From assembly GCA_026874595.1 (NCBI GenBank), contig CM049308.1, forward strand, positions 12,170,001 through 12,234,000: a stretch of 64,000 nucleotides of DNA, in the 5' to 3' direction. Source of the stretch: Sipunculus nudus (Eukaryota; Annelida; Sipuncula; Golfingiida; Sipunculidae). The translations under genes were made by a program, and so were the position numbers. Under the pieces are notes generated by a model. The model did no database searches, had not been told where the DNA came from, and saw nothing but the letters and a program-made list of their open reading frames with translations. Positions 12,244 through 23,966 of the stretch are shown in pieces (the stretch's first letter is position 1; the number at the start of each line of letters is the position of its first letter).

Positions 12244-13860
12244 ATGATGAATTTTAAGGTGATGAAATGCGTGCATATTCCCACTGTTAAGAGGAACGGC
12301 AGTGCTAATGCTGTAAAGGTGATAAAATGCGGGCATGTTGCCACTGTAAAGGGGAACTGTAAACCAAGATACAGTATTAATGATATAAAGGTGTTAACAT
12401 ACTTGCATGATTCAACGGTAAAGAATAACATGCACAAAAGTTCATTTCTAATGATGTAAAGGTGTTATAATGTATACATATTGCTTCCTTAGAGGAACAG
12501 TACATGCATGTAAATTATAAATGACATGAAGGTGTAGAAATGCGTGCATATTCACACTTTAAAGAGGAACAACAGTTTTAATGTTGAAAAGGTGTTAAAA
12601 TACGTGCATGTTGCCACTGTAAACCGGAATAGTAAACGAAGGTACAGTAACATTTATGTTAAGGTGTTAAAGTACGTGCATCTTGCCATAGTAAAGAGGA
12701 ACAGTGAAATGAAGGTACTGTAAGATTTATGAAAAGGTGTTAAAGTACGTGCACGCTGCCATAGTAAAGAGGAACAGTAAACGAAGGTACTGTAAGATTT
12801 ATGAAAAGGTTTTAAAGTACGTGCACGCTGCCTTAGTAAAGAGGAACAGTAAACGAAGGTACTGTAAGATTTAGGAAAAGGTGTTAAAATACGTGCATGC
12901 TGCCATAGTAAAGAGGAAAGGTAAACGAAGGTACTGTAAGATTTATGAAAAGGTGTTAAAATACGTGTATGCTGCCATAGTAAAGAGGAAGAGTAAACGA
13001 AGGTACTGTAAGATTTATGAAAAGGTGTTAAAATACGTGCATGCTGCCATAGTAAAGAGGAAAGGTAAACGAAGGTACTGTAAGATTTATGAAAAGGTGT
13101 TAAAATACGTGCATGCTGCCATAGTAAAGAGGAAGAGTAAACGAAGGTACTGTAAGATTTATGAGAGGGTGTTAAAATACGTGCATGCTGCCATAGTAAA
13201 GAGGAAGAGTAAACGAAGGTACTGTAAGATTTATGAGAGGGTGTTAAAATAAGTGCATGCTGCCATAGTAAAGAGGAACAGTAAACGAAGGTACTGTAAG
13301 ATTTATGTAAAGGTGTTAAAATACGTGCATGCTGCCATAGTAAAGAGGAAAGGTAAACGAAGGTACTGTAAGATTTATGAAAAGGTGTTAAAATACGTGC
13401 ATGCTGCCATAGTAAAGAGGAAAGGTAAACGAAGGTACTGTAAGATTTATAAAAGGTGTTAAAATACGTGCATGCTGCCATAGTAAAGAGGAAGAGTAAA
13501 CGAAGGTACTGTAAGATTTATGAGAGGGTGTTAAAATAAGTGCATGCTGCCATAGTAAAGAGGAACAGTAAACGAAGGTACTGTAAGATTTATGAAAAGG
13601 TGTTAAAATACGTGCATTTTGCCATAGTAAAGAGGAACAATAAACAAGGATACAGTTCTAATGGTGTAAAGATGATAGATGCATACATGCTGCCACTGTA
13701 AAGAAAAACAGTAGACGAAGGTACAGTACTAATGGTGTAAACTAAAAAACATGCATGTTGGTGCTGCAAAGAGAGAATAGAAAACGAGAGTAAAATACTT
13801 ATGATGTACATGTGTCGAACTGCGTGTATGTTGTCATTTTAAATGGAAACGGTTAACTGA
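12244..13860. repeat. 72-bp tandem satellite array
   Basis: The unit begins AAAGGTGTTAAAATACGTGC and contains GCTGCCATAGTAAAGAGGAA and CGAAGGTACTGTAAGATTTA. The period is 72 in the core (unit starts at 12881, 12953, 13025 and so on). About 13 well-conserved units fill 12654-13620. Units become more diverged and slightly longer toward both edges (12244-12653 and 13620-13860). Because 72 is divisible by 3, both strands show long open frames (a 275-codon minus frame with a 24-residue period). These are by-products of periodicity, not supported genes. One 71-base unit near 13450 breaks the phase. Confidence 0.95.
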
Positions 13861-14154
13861 AGGAGGAGTTAAAGTAAGTTTGTATACATGGTGAGAGGTA
13901 ATTTACATATGTAAAACATATTGTATTTTAATTTAGTATTTAAATTACAATCAAAGTTAATGGATGTGTGTATGCTGACATAGTATGTGAGTATTACACA
14001 GAACATTACAGTACTAGTTTATAAAAAAATGTAACAATTTAAATTAGTTTCAATGGACATCGTTTATGCTGCCTGTACAATTTAACGGCACTAAGATTAT
14101 GAAACACGGGGGACGTTCACCCAAAAAAATCAAGGTCCCCATGGTACTATCAGT

Positions 14155-15900
14155 GCATTTGGTATATTATCCATGGTTCATGTGAATGTGAGAAGTCTTG
14201 CACTTAAAATCGATTCAGTATCAGTGAAGATAAGAAAATATGACATAATTGCTCTAATAGAAACCTGGTTGGGGGGGGGGGGGGAGTTGCAGTATATAGT
14301 TCTTCCAAGATACCAATATTACTCAGGAGGGATCTCGAAGTTAAAGGGATTGAGAAAATATTGGTAGAGATTAAAATCACTCCTCACATATTACTAGGGG
14401 TCTTTTATCGACCACCAAATGAGCGTGCAGACTACTTGTCAAAACTTGAAACATCGTTGGAACTTGTTAAAGTAATTAATAATGGACGCATTAATATTGC
14501 GGGAGACTTCAATGTTGATATTTCAGACTCGGGAAGCGGAAATGTCCTTAGAGATATTTCCTCACCATTAAACCTGGAAAATTTAATAAATTAGCCCATT
14601 AGAATCACATGAATTAGTGCTACGTGTATTAACTACAATTTCTCCTGACCTCGTACTAGAAGCAGGGGTGTTTGCATCTTTCTGCAGTGATCACAGTCCT
14701 GTGTTGGTAAACTTCAAGACAAAATTGAGTAAAGATCGAGCATTTGTGAGGAATATCTACTCTACAATTATGAAAGAGTGACTAAAGTAGGATTTAAAAA
14801 AGAGGGGGGGGGGACCTGATCGCAGATTAAACATTCGCTGACATGAGCTATGCAGTAACTGGACCAATGGTTTTATGGATGCAATAAGTAAAATATGTTG
14901 CTGTTCGACCATAGGACAAACCTTGGTTCATCTGTGACTTAAACAGCGCGGAACATTGGACACTTTTTAGATGTAATCGAAATGCCGCCATAGAACAAAT
15001 AAGGCAAGCTAAGGGTAATCACTATAGAAAGATAGACACTAAAATTAACTACCCGGGCTCAGTACCTCCCAAACTTTGGTGGAAAAAATTAAACGTAACT
15101 TAAAACAAGTGGTTTCTAGCAGTGCTATTCCACTCATTGTTGTTGATATTGTTGCTGATGACCACGTTAAAGCTGAGCAATTTAACTTTGTTGAAAAAAA
15201 ACTTGTCTTGAAACAAATAATGTGAAACTGCCCATGCAAATAAACTGAGCGGAAAAAGTACTCGGAGATATTGCAATATCAGAACAGGACGTATATGATA
15301 ATTTAATAACTCTTAATGTTAATAAAGCTTGTGGTTCAGATGGAATGTATGCTTAAACTCTGTGCACATTCTATAACCAAGAGCTAAACCATCATGTTCA
15401 ACTGGTCGCTGAAAAAAATGACTTTTCCCCCCAAGTATGGAAACATGCAAATGTAATAACGATATATAAGAAGGGGATTAAGCAAGAACTTTGTAACTAT
15501 CGACCGGTTTGCTGCTAAATTGCTTGAGTAAAGTGTTTGAAAGTTTTGTATTCAAACATGTATTTAATTATATGCGTGAAAATCAGAGATTTACCACTCT
15601 TCAAGCAGCTTTTATGCCAGGTGATTCATATACTTATCAGCTGTTTGAAATGTATGATATAGTTTTCAAAGGTAATTGATATGTTAAAGGAAAATGTTTG
15701 TCTGGATGGTTCAAACGCATTTGGCAGGGTATTGCCCAAAGTCTTTTGTACTAATTAAATAGCATGGGTGTTTAAGGTGCATTATTCAACTGGTTTTCTG
15801 ATAACTTGTCAACCCGAAAGCAAAAAGTAGTAATAAACGGAAAAGCTTCATCATTCTTGTCTGTAAAAATGTGTAGAAGATGAAAGGTTACCATGAATTT
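14155..15900 (+). pseudogene. Decayed non-LTR retrotransposon (endonuclease plus reverse transcriptase)
   Basis: Endonuclease pieces are MVHVNVRSL with IIALIETWLG (14173-14270), then LLGVFYRPPNER and INIAGDFNVD (14390-14520). Reverse-transcriptase pieces follow from about 15290: NVNKACGSDGM, WKHANVITIYKKG, CNYRPVC, then a GSNAFGRV segment where the catalytic block A would lie. The order and motifs match the Jockey/CR1 group of LINEs. At least five stops or frameshifts, a G-run inserted near 14268 and missing catalytic segments show it is dead. It is not obviously the same subfamily as the element at 24-29 kb. Confidence 0.8.
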
Positions 15901-17340
15901 TCAAAACGCCTTTTGCAAAATTCTTCTGCCTTTGTTGACTCTGGATTAATTTGGCGCCTCCTCCGCATGTTATAAACAGGTGAATATAAACAAAACGATC
16001 CGCCTGTATGCGATGGGACTGGTGTTTTCTTGTTTATTTTCACAAAAGGGTCAACAGATAATCTATAGTTAATAGACATGCATCAGATATTGGTATAGGC
16101 TCTATAAGGTTATACCTGACATTATAACATACAGATCGCGATTAACAGATTCGTCCACTAATTTAATTTCTCCAATTAACATAACGCTTTCCATAAAACC
16201 ATAGAACCTCAATCCTTCAATTATTCAAATTTGTCCAAAAGTTTTTTTCTGCAAAGAATTTTCTAATTCTGGGGTGATAGAAGTTTCATTACGTGTGGCA
16301 GCCACATTTAATATTTATCATTATTCATGTGTCATTAACCTTATATTTTACATTTACCTTAAAACTAATAAGATAGCCATGACAAAACAATTATGAAATG
16401 TTAACCTATTATATTCAACGATTCACGAAGCCTAATATGAGATTGAGCTCATTAATCGTCACGTTTTGAAATACGTTCCCGTCGTTAACTTACATATACA
16501 TACATGTATAACTGGATTCGAAAGATCTCAGTGGATATTGTGTTATAATGTCTCATCTGTACATAGCCCGGAGTCATTTGTTACAGTTAAGCTTACAGAT
16601 TTGATCACTTGTATTTGAAATTTCACCCATCCCAAACCCCATATTAGCACATAAAAGACTATTATTTTTTCCATAAAAATATACCCTAATTTCAATTAAT
16701 AAAATACCGAGTTATTTATAAATAATTTGTAACAGTCTCTTCAAATATTAATTAATTGTAATCTTTCAATAATAAGTTAAATTAAAATGATTACGAATAA
16801 TAATGTATGATTCACTCGTTTCCATGCATGACATTGTGAAACCCAAGTATTAAAGCACAAATTAAATTATTCATGCAGATTTCGAGAATTCAAACCAAGA
16901 CTTAAAGTTTTATTCTGAAATAACCAGCGTGGGTCCAAGGGTTTGGGAGGGGGGATGTGTTCACCCATAAGTAATTTTAGGTCCAACACTTAATAATGAT
17001 TGTTGATTGTTTCTGAAGCGGGAATATTCCATGTTATTTTATACCAAAATTGCTTCATAAACGTGAAATATTTAAAGATAATTGTAACAGTCTTAACACT
17101 CTGAGGGAGGGTTACACCACGCCCATACCCGCTCCCAAAGTGCAAAAAGCAATTGCAGCCCTGAGATAGTATAATGTTATGATCTAAGCATGATTACATA
17201 ATTATTTCAGCAAAAACCAGAATTAAGCCAGTAGACGCTTTTGTTTATATGAAACATTAAAATATGCAATAATTAATAATTTATAAATAATTTATATTTA
17301 AATTTTGCAGGACTCGAGTCTTTTCGTAAAACTATGGTAT
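15900..17340. other. AT-rich intergenic region
   Basis: Very AT-rich with many ATTAAT-type words. No coding exon, RNA gene or clear repeat boundary was seen. Confidence 0.4.
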
Positions 17341-17355
17341 TTCATTCTTTTTACA

Positions 17356-17445
17356 TTTCAGTCAATTTGTTATATAAACTGACTCATAATTCATTCACTA
17401 TGTAAATTGGATGAAATTTGAGTGAATCATGCAAATTGACTGATT
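17356..17445. repeat. Short inverted repeat (hairpin-forming)
   Basis: CAGTCAATTTG (17359-17369) is mirrored by CAAATTGACTG (17432-17442), and inside these TCATTCAC (17391-17398) is mirrored by GTGAATCA (17423-17430). The result is a roughly 85-base imperfect palindrome. It may be a small MITE; no family was identified. Confidence 0.55.
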
Positions 17446-17814
17446 TTACACATTGACTGTGTTTTCCCCCGCTACCATAAAAAAATGTATAAAATAAACG
17501 TCATTCCATGCCTCGATAGGCGAATACCATATAACTTTCCAGCAGGTGGCAGTACCTGTCCAGAGTACCAGCAGCCAACACCAATCCGCAGCACATCAGA
17601 GTTATGCAAGTGTTAATACATTTCAAAAACAAGAAGCGTACCACAAGTAGCCGCTGTCTTCTTTTTTGTCTTTTTTTTTTTAAATAATTTTGTTGAGGCA
17701 ACCGTCTCCATTTTCTTCTGAACCTAAGCTATGTATATCTGCAGAATTCCATTTCTGTATGGAACCGCGTGACGGGGCTTCAATTTATGTCCTTGTAGTA
17801 CCCGGACATGATAT

Positions 17815-18040
17815 GATCCAATCAGCAGTTATCATTTGAGGCTGTTTCTGCATGTGACCAATGAGTTTGACCGCCATTGGTGGGTCTGATATGTTGTAAA
17901 ATGTTAACTGATTTCTCATATTTTTTTAATTCTTTTTCTTAAATCAGATGTAAGGTATGTATTAACCTTGTTGAAAATAAGGCCCTTAAATCCTCTATCT
18001 ACACTATAATTTTCCCTTGAAATGTAACTAATACGGTTTT
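17815..18040 (+). repeat. Dispersed repeat, family R1, copy 2
   Basis: It reads GATCCAATCAGCAG ... GCATGTGACCAATG ... CTGATATGTTGTAAAAT ... CTGATTTCTCATATTTT ... TGAAATGTAACTAATA. The reverse complement of 47330-47560 shows the same blocks in the same order over more than 200 bases. A third partial copy is at 2915-3062. The CCAAT words here belong to the repeat, not to a promoter I can argue for. Confidence 0.75.
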
Positions 18041-18123
18041 AAAGCAGAAAACGGGTGGACATGAGGGGACGGAACGGATAATAAACCTAAACTATGTACA
18101 TATTAAGTGTAAGCACATAATAT

Positions 18124-19790
18124 AAACAAGAGACCCATCGGTCATGACGCTCAGCCGACAGATATGTTGACAATATGTCATTGCACATGCAACTAATTAA
18201 GATAATGTAGGTGGCATCATCATTCATACATAAAAGCTTAATTAAAATACAAGCCATCCAGCCTTTCCTGAGAAATCTGGTAATTTGTATATATTTATTA
18301 CAATATTTCTGGAGTGTTCAAGCACGCCCTCAATCGGAGAATATAGAACACAATGACCTAATTTCAGGTTTCTGAGGAGAATATTTGAGGAATTGTCAGG
18401 ATGCAGAGGTTCTTGATACTAGCGTTTACGGGTACGATTTGTGCCTTGTTAACAGACCTAGTGTTCTAAAAAATACAGGTTAACATTCGTAAAAATTAAG
18501 ATAATGTAGGTTGCATACCATCATTCATGAAGATACATAAGCACACCAAATTAGATAAAAATCATTTAGCTGTTCCTGAGGAATCTCAAATTTTGTGTGC
18601 ATTTTACATTATTTCTAGGGTGCTCTAACACGCCTCGTAACCTGGATAATATAGGTCAGAGTGATCTAATTTCAGGTTTCTGATGAGATCTTTTGAGTTC
18701 ATGATTCTAGCCTCTACTTGTCAGATTTGTGCCTTGTTAACAGACTTAGCGTTTAAAAACATACATGTAAAAATTCGTAAAAATAAAGGTAATGCAGGTC
18801 GCTACTATTCATGCCAAGGTCATTAAGACCCATAAGCACACCATATTTGATAACAATCCATCAAGCCGTTACTGAGGAATCTGGCAATAAGTGTGTATTT
18901 TTTAATAGTTCCTGGGGGGGGGGGGGGGGTCAACAGGATCCATTACTCAAAGAATATAGGTCATAGTGACCTAATTTCAGGTTTTTGAGGAAAACGTTTG
19001 AGGAGCTCTCAGGATACAGAGGTTAATGATTCTAGACTTTATGGTTACGATTTGTGCCCTGTTAACTGAGCTAAAAAATGCGTAAAATTTGGAAAAAATA
19101 CAGGTGACGCCGAGAGTCTGCAGGAACTGATGAACAGTCCGTCATCAACTTGCATACAAAGAATCACAGCAATCAATGCATTAGTTATTCAGATACTGAA
19201 GCTTGGGTATTACATTTTCAATTATCTGAGATAATTCTGAGCCCCATAGCTCAGAAGATATTTCTACCAGAGACCTAATTTCAGGTTTCCAAGGACATTT
19301 CTCATGGACCTCCCAGAATTTTAAGATAGAGGATTCTAGGGCCAATGGTTACGTGTTGTGCCCTGTTAAAGGACGACCGCATCTTTGAAGGCCTCAAAAT
19401 TAGAGATAAAATGCGAAAAAATCGAAAAAAAATACAGGAGGCACCAATAGTTTGCAGGAACCGATGAAACTCTCGTTGATCAATATGCATGCAAAGAATC
19501 ATGGTGACTAATGCATTAGTTGTGCAGATACTGGAGCTTTTGTATCAAATTTTAAATTATTCGGGAGGGGGGAGGGTACCTATGAGCCCCGTAGCTTGGA
19601 GGATATGGATGAAAGAGATCTAATTTCAGGTTTAGAAGGAGATTTTTCAGCGACCTCCCTGGAATTCAAGTTAGAATTATGATTCTAGGTCCAGTTTTTA
19701 CGATTTGTGCCCTGTTAACGCACGGACAGACAGACGGACACACGGACGACGGATAAAGAGTGATCGCTATAGCTCCCTCTCCCCAAAGCA
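18124..19790 (+). repeat. Dispersed element with five internal ~300-bp tandem units (family R3)
   Basis: It starts near AACAAGAGACCCATCGGTCA and ends in a GGACAGACAGACGG...GGACGACGGA tail followed by CTCCCTCTCCCC. Internal units are marked by the anchor GACCTAATTTCAGG or close variants at 18355, 18663, 18968, 19272 and 19616. Each is followed about 60-90 bases later by GATTTGTGCCCTGTTAAC or similar. No open frame was recognised. Related sequence is at 36060-36745, and the last 65 bases of the window look like the tail region. Such elements are familiar from bivalve genomes, but I cannot give a family name. Confidence 0.8.
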
Positions 19791-22250
19791 AACGCAACTG
19801 ATTTTAACATCTTTGTACAGTCGCTAAATTAAACGAGCAGTGGACAGAAAAATTTCTACGACGGGCGCTGTATATTTTATAAGTCAGTGCTTATATAGCA
19901 AAGAATATTGTTTTGTAATCAGTGTCGACTTATCTTCAAGGGAACGGCGGTTGACTCACAGGCGTGTGTGTGTGTTTGGAGGGGGGGGGGGGGAGGGTAA
20001 TAAAAATTGTTATAAACCCATGTCTATTTAAGTATAACTTTCTTACCAGTTGACTTTCAGCAAAGTAAAAGGCTTTTACAGATAATATATGACGTTTTCA
20101 GTATAGGTTAGTTCCAAATCACATTAATTTGAAAAACAAACTTTTATTATGCATTTGTTTTCTCATCATGTATCTGAAGGCATCATTCTCACATTCATAT
20201 GCTATATTTGACCATACGGTTATATGATCAACGCCCTCATGGTAATATTAGATTATATAAGACAAAATAGCCTTCATTCACTTTTGAACATATTCATATT
20301 AGACCTGGTTCTCTGAATAGCACGGGGGATGATTACATTGACAATCCCCTACTGCAAAAACTTGGGGGTATACAAATCCCGCCCCCTCCCCCACCCCCTA
20401 TATTTACGTCCCTAGTTAACTTATCTAAAGCTAATATTTTTATTTTAAAAAATTTTATTTGCAGAATGTCATCAACATACTGGTTTTTTTTATGTTTTGT
20501 CTCTCAAGATAAGATTTTCCCAAGGCCTCATACACAATGCATGGCCTCCGTTTGCCTAAATGCGAAATGGGTACAGATTGATGCCATTTATAAAGATCCA
20601 AAAGTCCGTGGTATATGTTCGACTTTTTTTCTTCTTTTTTTTTTTACTCGCATTCAGGTAGTAGCGCCATATCAACCCTCTGACATAACGACCAGATTAC
20701 TGCCTTACCAGCCCAATTATCATTGCCTACTGAATCGGGTTGTCACGGCAAGTTCAGGAAGGTGAGTGATAAGCCATGATTTATCAGAGCTCGACCAGGT
20801 AAATTAATGCCGCTGATAACATTATTGCTCGAGTGCAAGTTTAAACAAATTCAGCTCGTTGCTATGTTTATATTGATGTTCCTTGCACTATATATTTTTT
20901 AAAGTATAATTTATCTCATCATATGTCTTAACGTTCACCGCACAGCGGACCTCCCCTATTTCGCAGGTGTTTCCTGCTTGCAGCTAAAGGGTTAATTTTA
21001 TTGTCTTATTCTGTTCCGATTATGCTTAAAGAATAAAAGACAGCTTGCGCTAAATTATAGGCTCAGAGCTAAGACAAATGCCTGTCTTGGGGAAATGATT
21101 TTGCCCAATGCACAAGAAGTTCAAAAACGAGCTAATCAATGTGTGCTCCGGACGGATCAGCAGCGAAAGTCGTTGGGAATCAGCAGATTTAGTTTATATA
21201 AAATAACGATCAGTAATTATATAGATGGCTAAACAGAGGAGCTTGTATCTATTAAAATCATTTTGGATAGTACACACATTAGTGCATGCGAGCGCTTATT
21301 CTACAATTCAAAGAAACAAGACTGCAGACCCTCCATATGCTGCCCTCGTGAGAGTGAAGAGTGAACTAAAATCTAGGCCTATGTATTTTACAATGTGAAT
21401 TCTAGAATCAGGATTCTGGATCCGGGCCGTCTTCTAAGAGGACATAGGTATTTTGGAGACTTTCCTAAAATAGATATAGAGACATGTTGTAGAGAGCTAT
21501 ACATGGACTTTAAAGGTAAAAAAGTGAGGCAGTTTTCGAGTTGCATACACTGCCACGTACCTACATACAGAGCCGATCTCAGTATCATTGTCCTTTCCAT
21601 CGAGGGCGAGAGTAATGAATAAGTTTAAACCCTCCAATCAAATGCATACATGCAGGAATGTAAGTTCTGTAGTCAGAACTACTAAAGTATCATACCACAG
21701 TTTACGATAACATAGTACAACCTTTCTCGATGACAGCTGAATGTTTTTCTTAATCGTTGATAACCTCAGGATATATCCTGACTCAAACACATACTCAGTC
21801 ATCGTCTGTCAGATCTTACTTTGAAAAAAAATGTGAGGTTTCTGTAACATCATAATAAAAGACAGAACCCATGAACGAAACCTTTTACTACAGTTAGATA
21901 ACACTGTGAATCATTTCGGTCAGAATATATATAGTATATAATGATTTTAGGTTCCTCCTGTAGTACTCGTTTTTGTCGTTCATATGACTTCATATTAACT
22001 TATATCAAGGAAAGTGTCACAGATCAAAGTTTAATTTAGCACTATATACTTTCACATGTCACATAAGATGCAGGTACCCATTAGCGCCCCACCTTTGGAT
22101 CGCGTTTGATGGTGACGTAAACGTTTTACTTTGTATTTAAAAAGAACTTTGTATGTTTATCTACTGGTACCAATACATGGTTTATTGTATCTTCATAAAA
22201 AAAGTCTGTCTGCCGCCTTTTGTATAAGAGCAGGCTAGGTAAATTTGGCA
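19791..22250. other. Intergenic region without recognised genes
   Basis: A G-run lies at about 19980-19994 and a C-rich tract near 20380. Open frames such as the one at 21395-21622 match no family I recognise and show no splice context. Confidence 0.4.
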
Positions 22251-22254
22251 TCCG

Positions 22255-22770
22255 TGGATGGTATTTGGTACTGGTTGTCTTTGGCACTCTGGTGTATTAT
22301 GTTTTTTGGCATTGGTTGTCTTTGGCACTCTGGTGTAATATGGTATTTGGCACTGGTTGGCTTTGGCACTATGGTGTATTTTGGTATTTGGCACTGGTTG
22401 TCTTTGGCTCTTTGGTGTATTTTGGTATTTGGCACTGGTTGTCTTTGGCACTCTGGTGTATTATATGGTATTTGGCACTGGTTGTCTTTGGCTCTTTGGT
22501 GTATTATGGTATTTGGCACTGGTTGTCTTTGGCACTCTGGTGTATTATATGGTATTTGGCACTGGTTGTCTTTGGCAATCTGGTGTATTATATGGTATTT
22601 GGCACTGGTTGTCTTTGGCTCTTTGGTGTATTATGGTATTTGGCACTGGTTGTCTTTGGCACTCTGGTGTATTATATGGTATTTGGCACTGGTTGTCTTT
22701 GGCACTCTGGTGTATTATATGGTATTTGGCACTGGTTGTCTTTGGCAATCTGGTGTATTATGGTATTTGA
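22255..22770. repeat. Minisatellite, 41-45 bp unit
   Basis: About 12 copies of a unit reading GGTATTTGGCACTGGTTGTC then TTTGGCACTCTGGTGTATTAT. Variants are CACTC/CTCTT/CAATC and TAT/TATAT at the junction; the two variant types partly alternate. Overlapping open frames in three plus frames (up to 201 codons) are artefacts of the low-complexity unit. It lies about 100 bases past the sulfotransferase stop codon. On the minus strand the next AATAAA is at 22181-22186, so the array may sit inside the 3' untranslated region. Confidence 0.92.
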
Positions 22771-22872
22771 CTTAGGTCTTCCCTGTATGAACACAGATTC
22801 CGATGAGTCAATAAGCTCATTTTGAAACCTCTTATTTTTCAAGGCTCAGTGTAGTTGTGGAGAGTCCATCAC

Positions 22873-23926
22873 TTACTCTGGTTGTACTCTCGATTTACCG
22901 AAGCATGAACACAGCCCGCTCCTTTTCGAGACTTTTGGTTCGAACTGCAAAGAGTATCCGGTTTTCCTGACAAAGTTCCGGTACATCCCATGTATTTTCT
23001 TTTCCTGTTCTTTGCTGAAGGTATTTTTCCAGTCGCCGATTTTGCCCTTCCTTAAAAATGGAGAGATAGTCTGGTCAAACTCAGGAACTTGCTCCATGGT
23101 GAACTGTGGACTTTTCTGCATTTTTTGGAAGCTGGTTTCACGGACGATCACGTCCACTTGCTCATCAGTGACAGGCCTCCCGAGAAAATCGGCGATAGCC
23201 TTGACGCTCTTGTGCGGCTTTGTGACCATATCCTCATACTTCATGTGCTTTATATTCATGCCTTTCGACTCGTTTATCCAAGCCGTTACAAAGTCGTCCC
23301 ATTTCCCATACATCACATTCCCAGTGATGAAAAAAGGGAAAAATTCCTCCCAGCTGCCTTTGTAAAATCCAAAGGCCTTATTCATCCGGTGAAAGTGGTA
23401 GTATGACACCGCAGCGTCTTTCGGATTGCGCATGACGTGAATTACTTTTCCTTTTTGATTTTTCAGTGCGTCTGGTAACAATCCCGGAGTCACGTGCGTG
23501 TGGAAGACCCTGGGGCGTTTGGCTTCCGGAGCGGCGGCCTGGATATGTCCGAACTCAAATGCTCCCCGCGGTGTGCCCTCCATCCCGTTTGTACTGAAGG
23601 TCTCCAGCTGGCTGGCTTGTGATATGGCGCTCACGATAGTCACGGTCCAGTTTGCTCCTGGGGAGATATAATTAATAGTGTTCTTCATAGCAATATGTTA
23701 CATATTTTTTTAAATACACGGTAATCGTACATACTACATAATAAAAAGAGTTCTTGATGGTTTTTAAAGGAAGCCAGATGGTACTATCAAGAACGATGGT
23801 CCCATCTGGAACCATATTCCCATTGAAAAGGTCCCATCTGGCACTTATAAATGATGTTGCTATGTAACCAAGCCCAACTGCTATCGTTTAACAAATGATT
23901 CCATAACATGTAAGACAAACAAGTAT

Positions 23927-23966
<40 letters not shown>

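Noticed and set aside
12654-13481. 275-codon minus-strand open frame with a 24-residue repeat, and plus-strand frames over the same array
   Set aside because: Open frames on both strands follow from a 72-bp period without stops. There is no splice or start context, and one 71-base unit breaks the phase; it is satellite DNA.
21388-21622. Overlapping short open frames on both strands
   Set aside because: No recognised family, no splice signals in phase, and no periodicity or composition suggesting coding.
22220-22825. Overlapping 137-201 codon plus-strand frames rich in W, L and G
   Set aside because: Produced by the 41-45 bp minisatellite; three frames are open at once and none has a gene-like start or domain.
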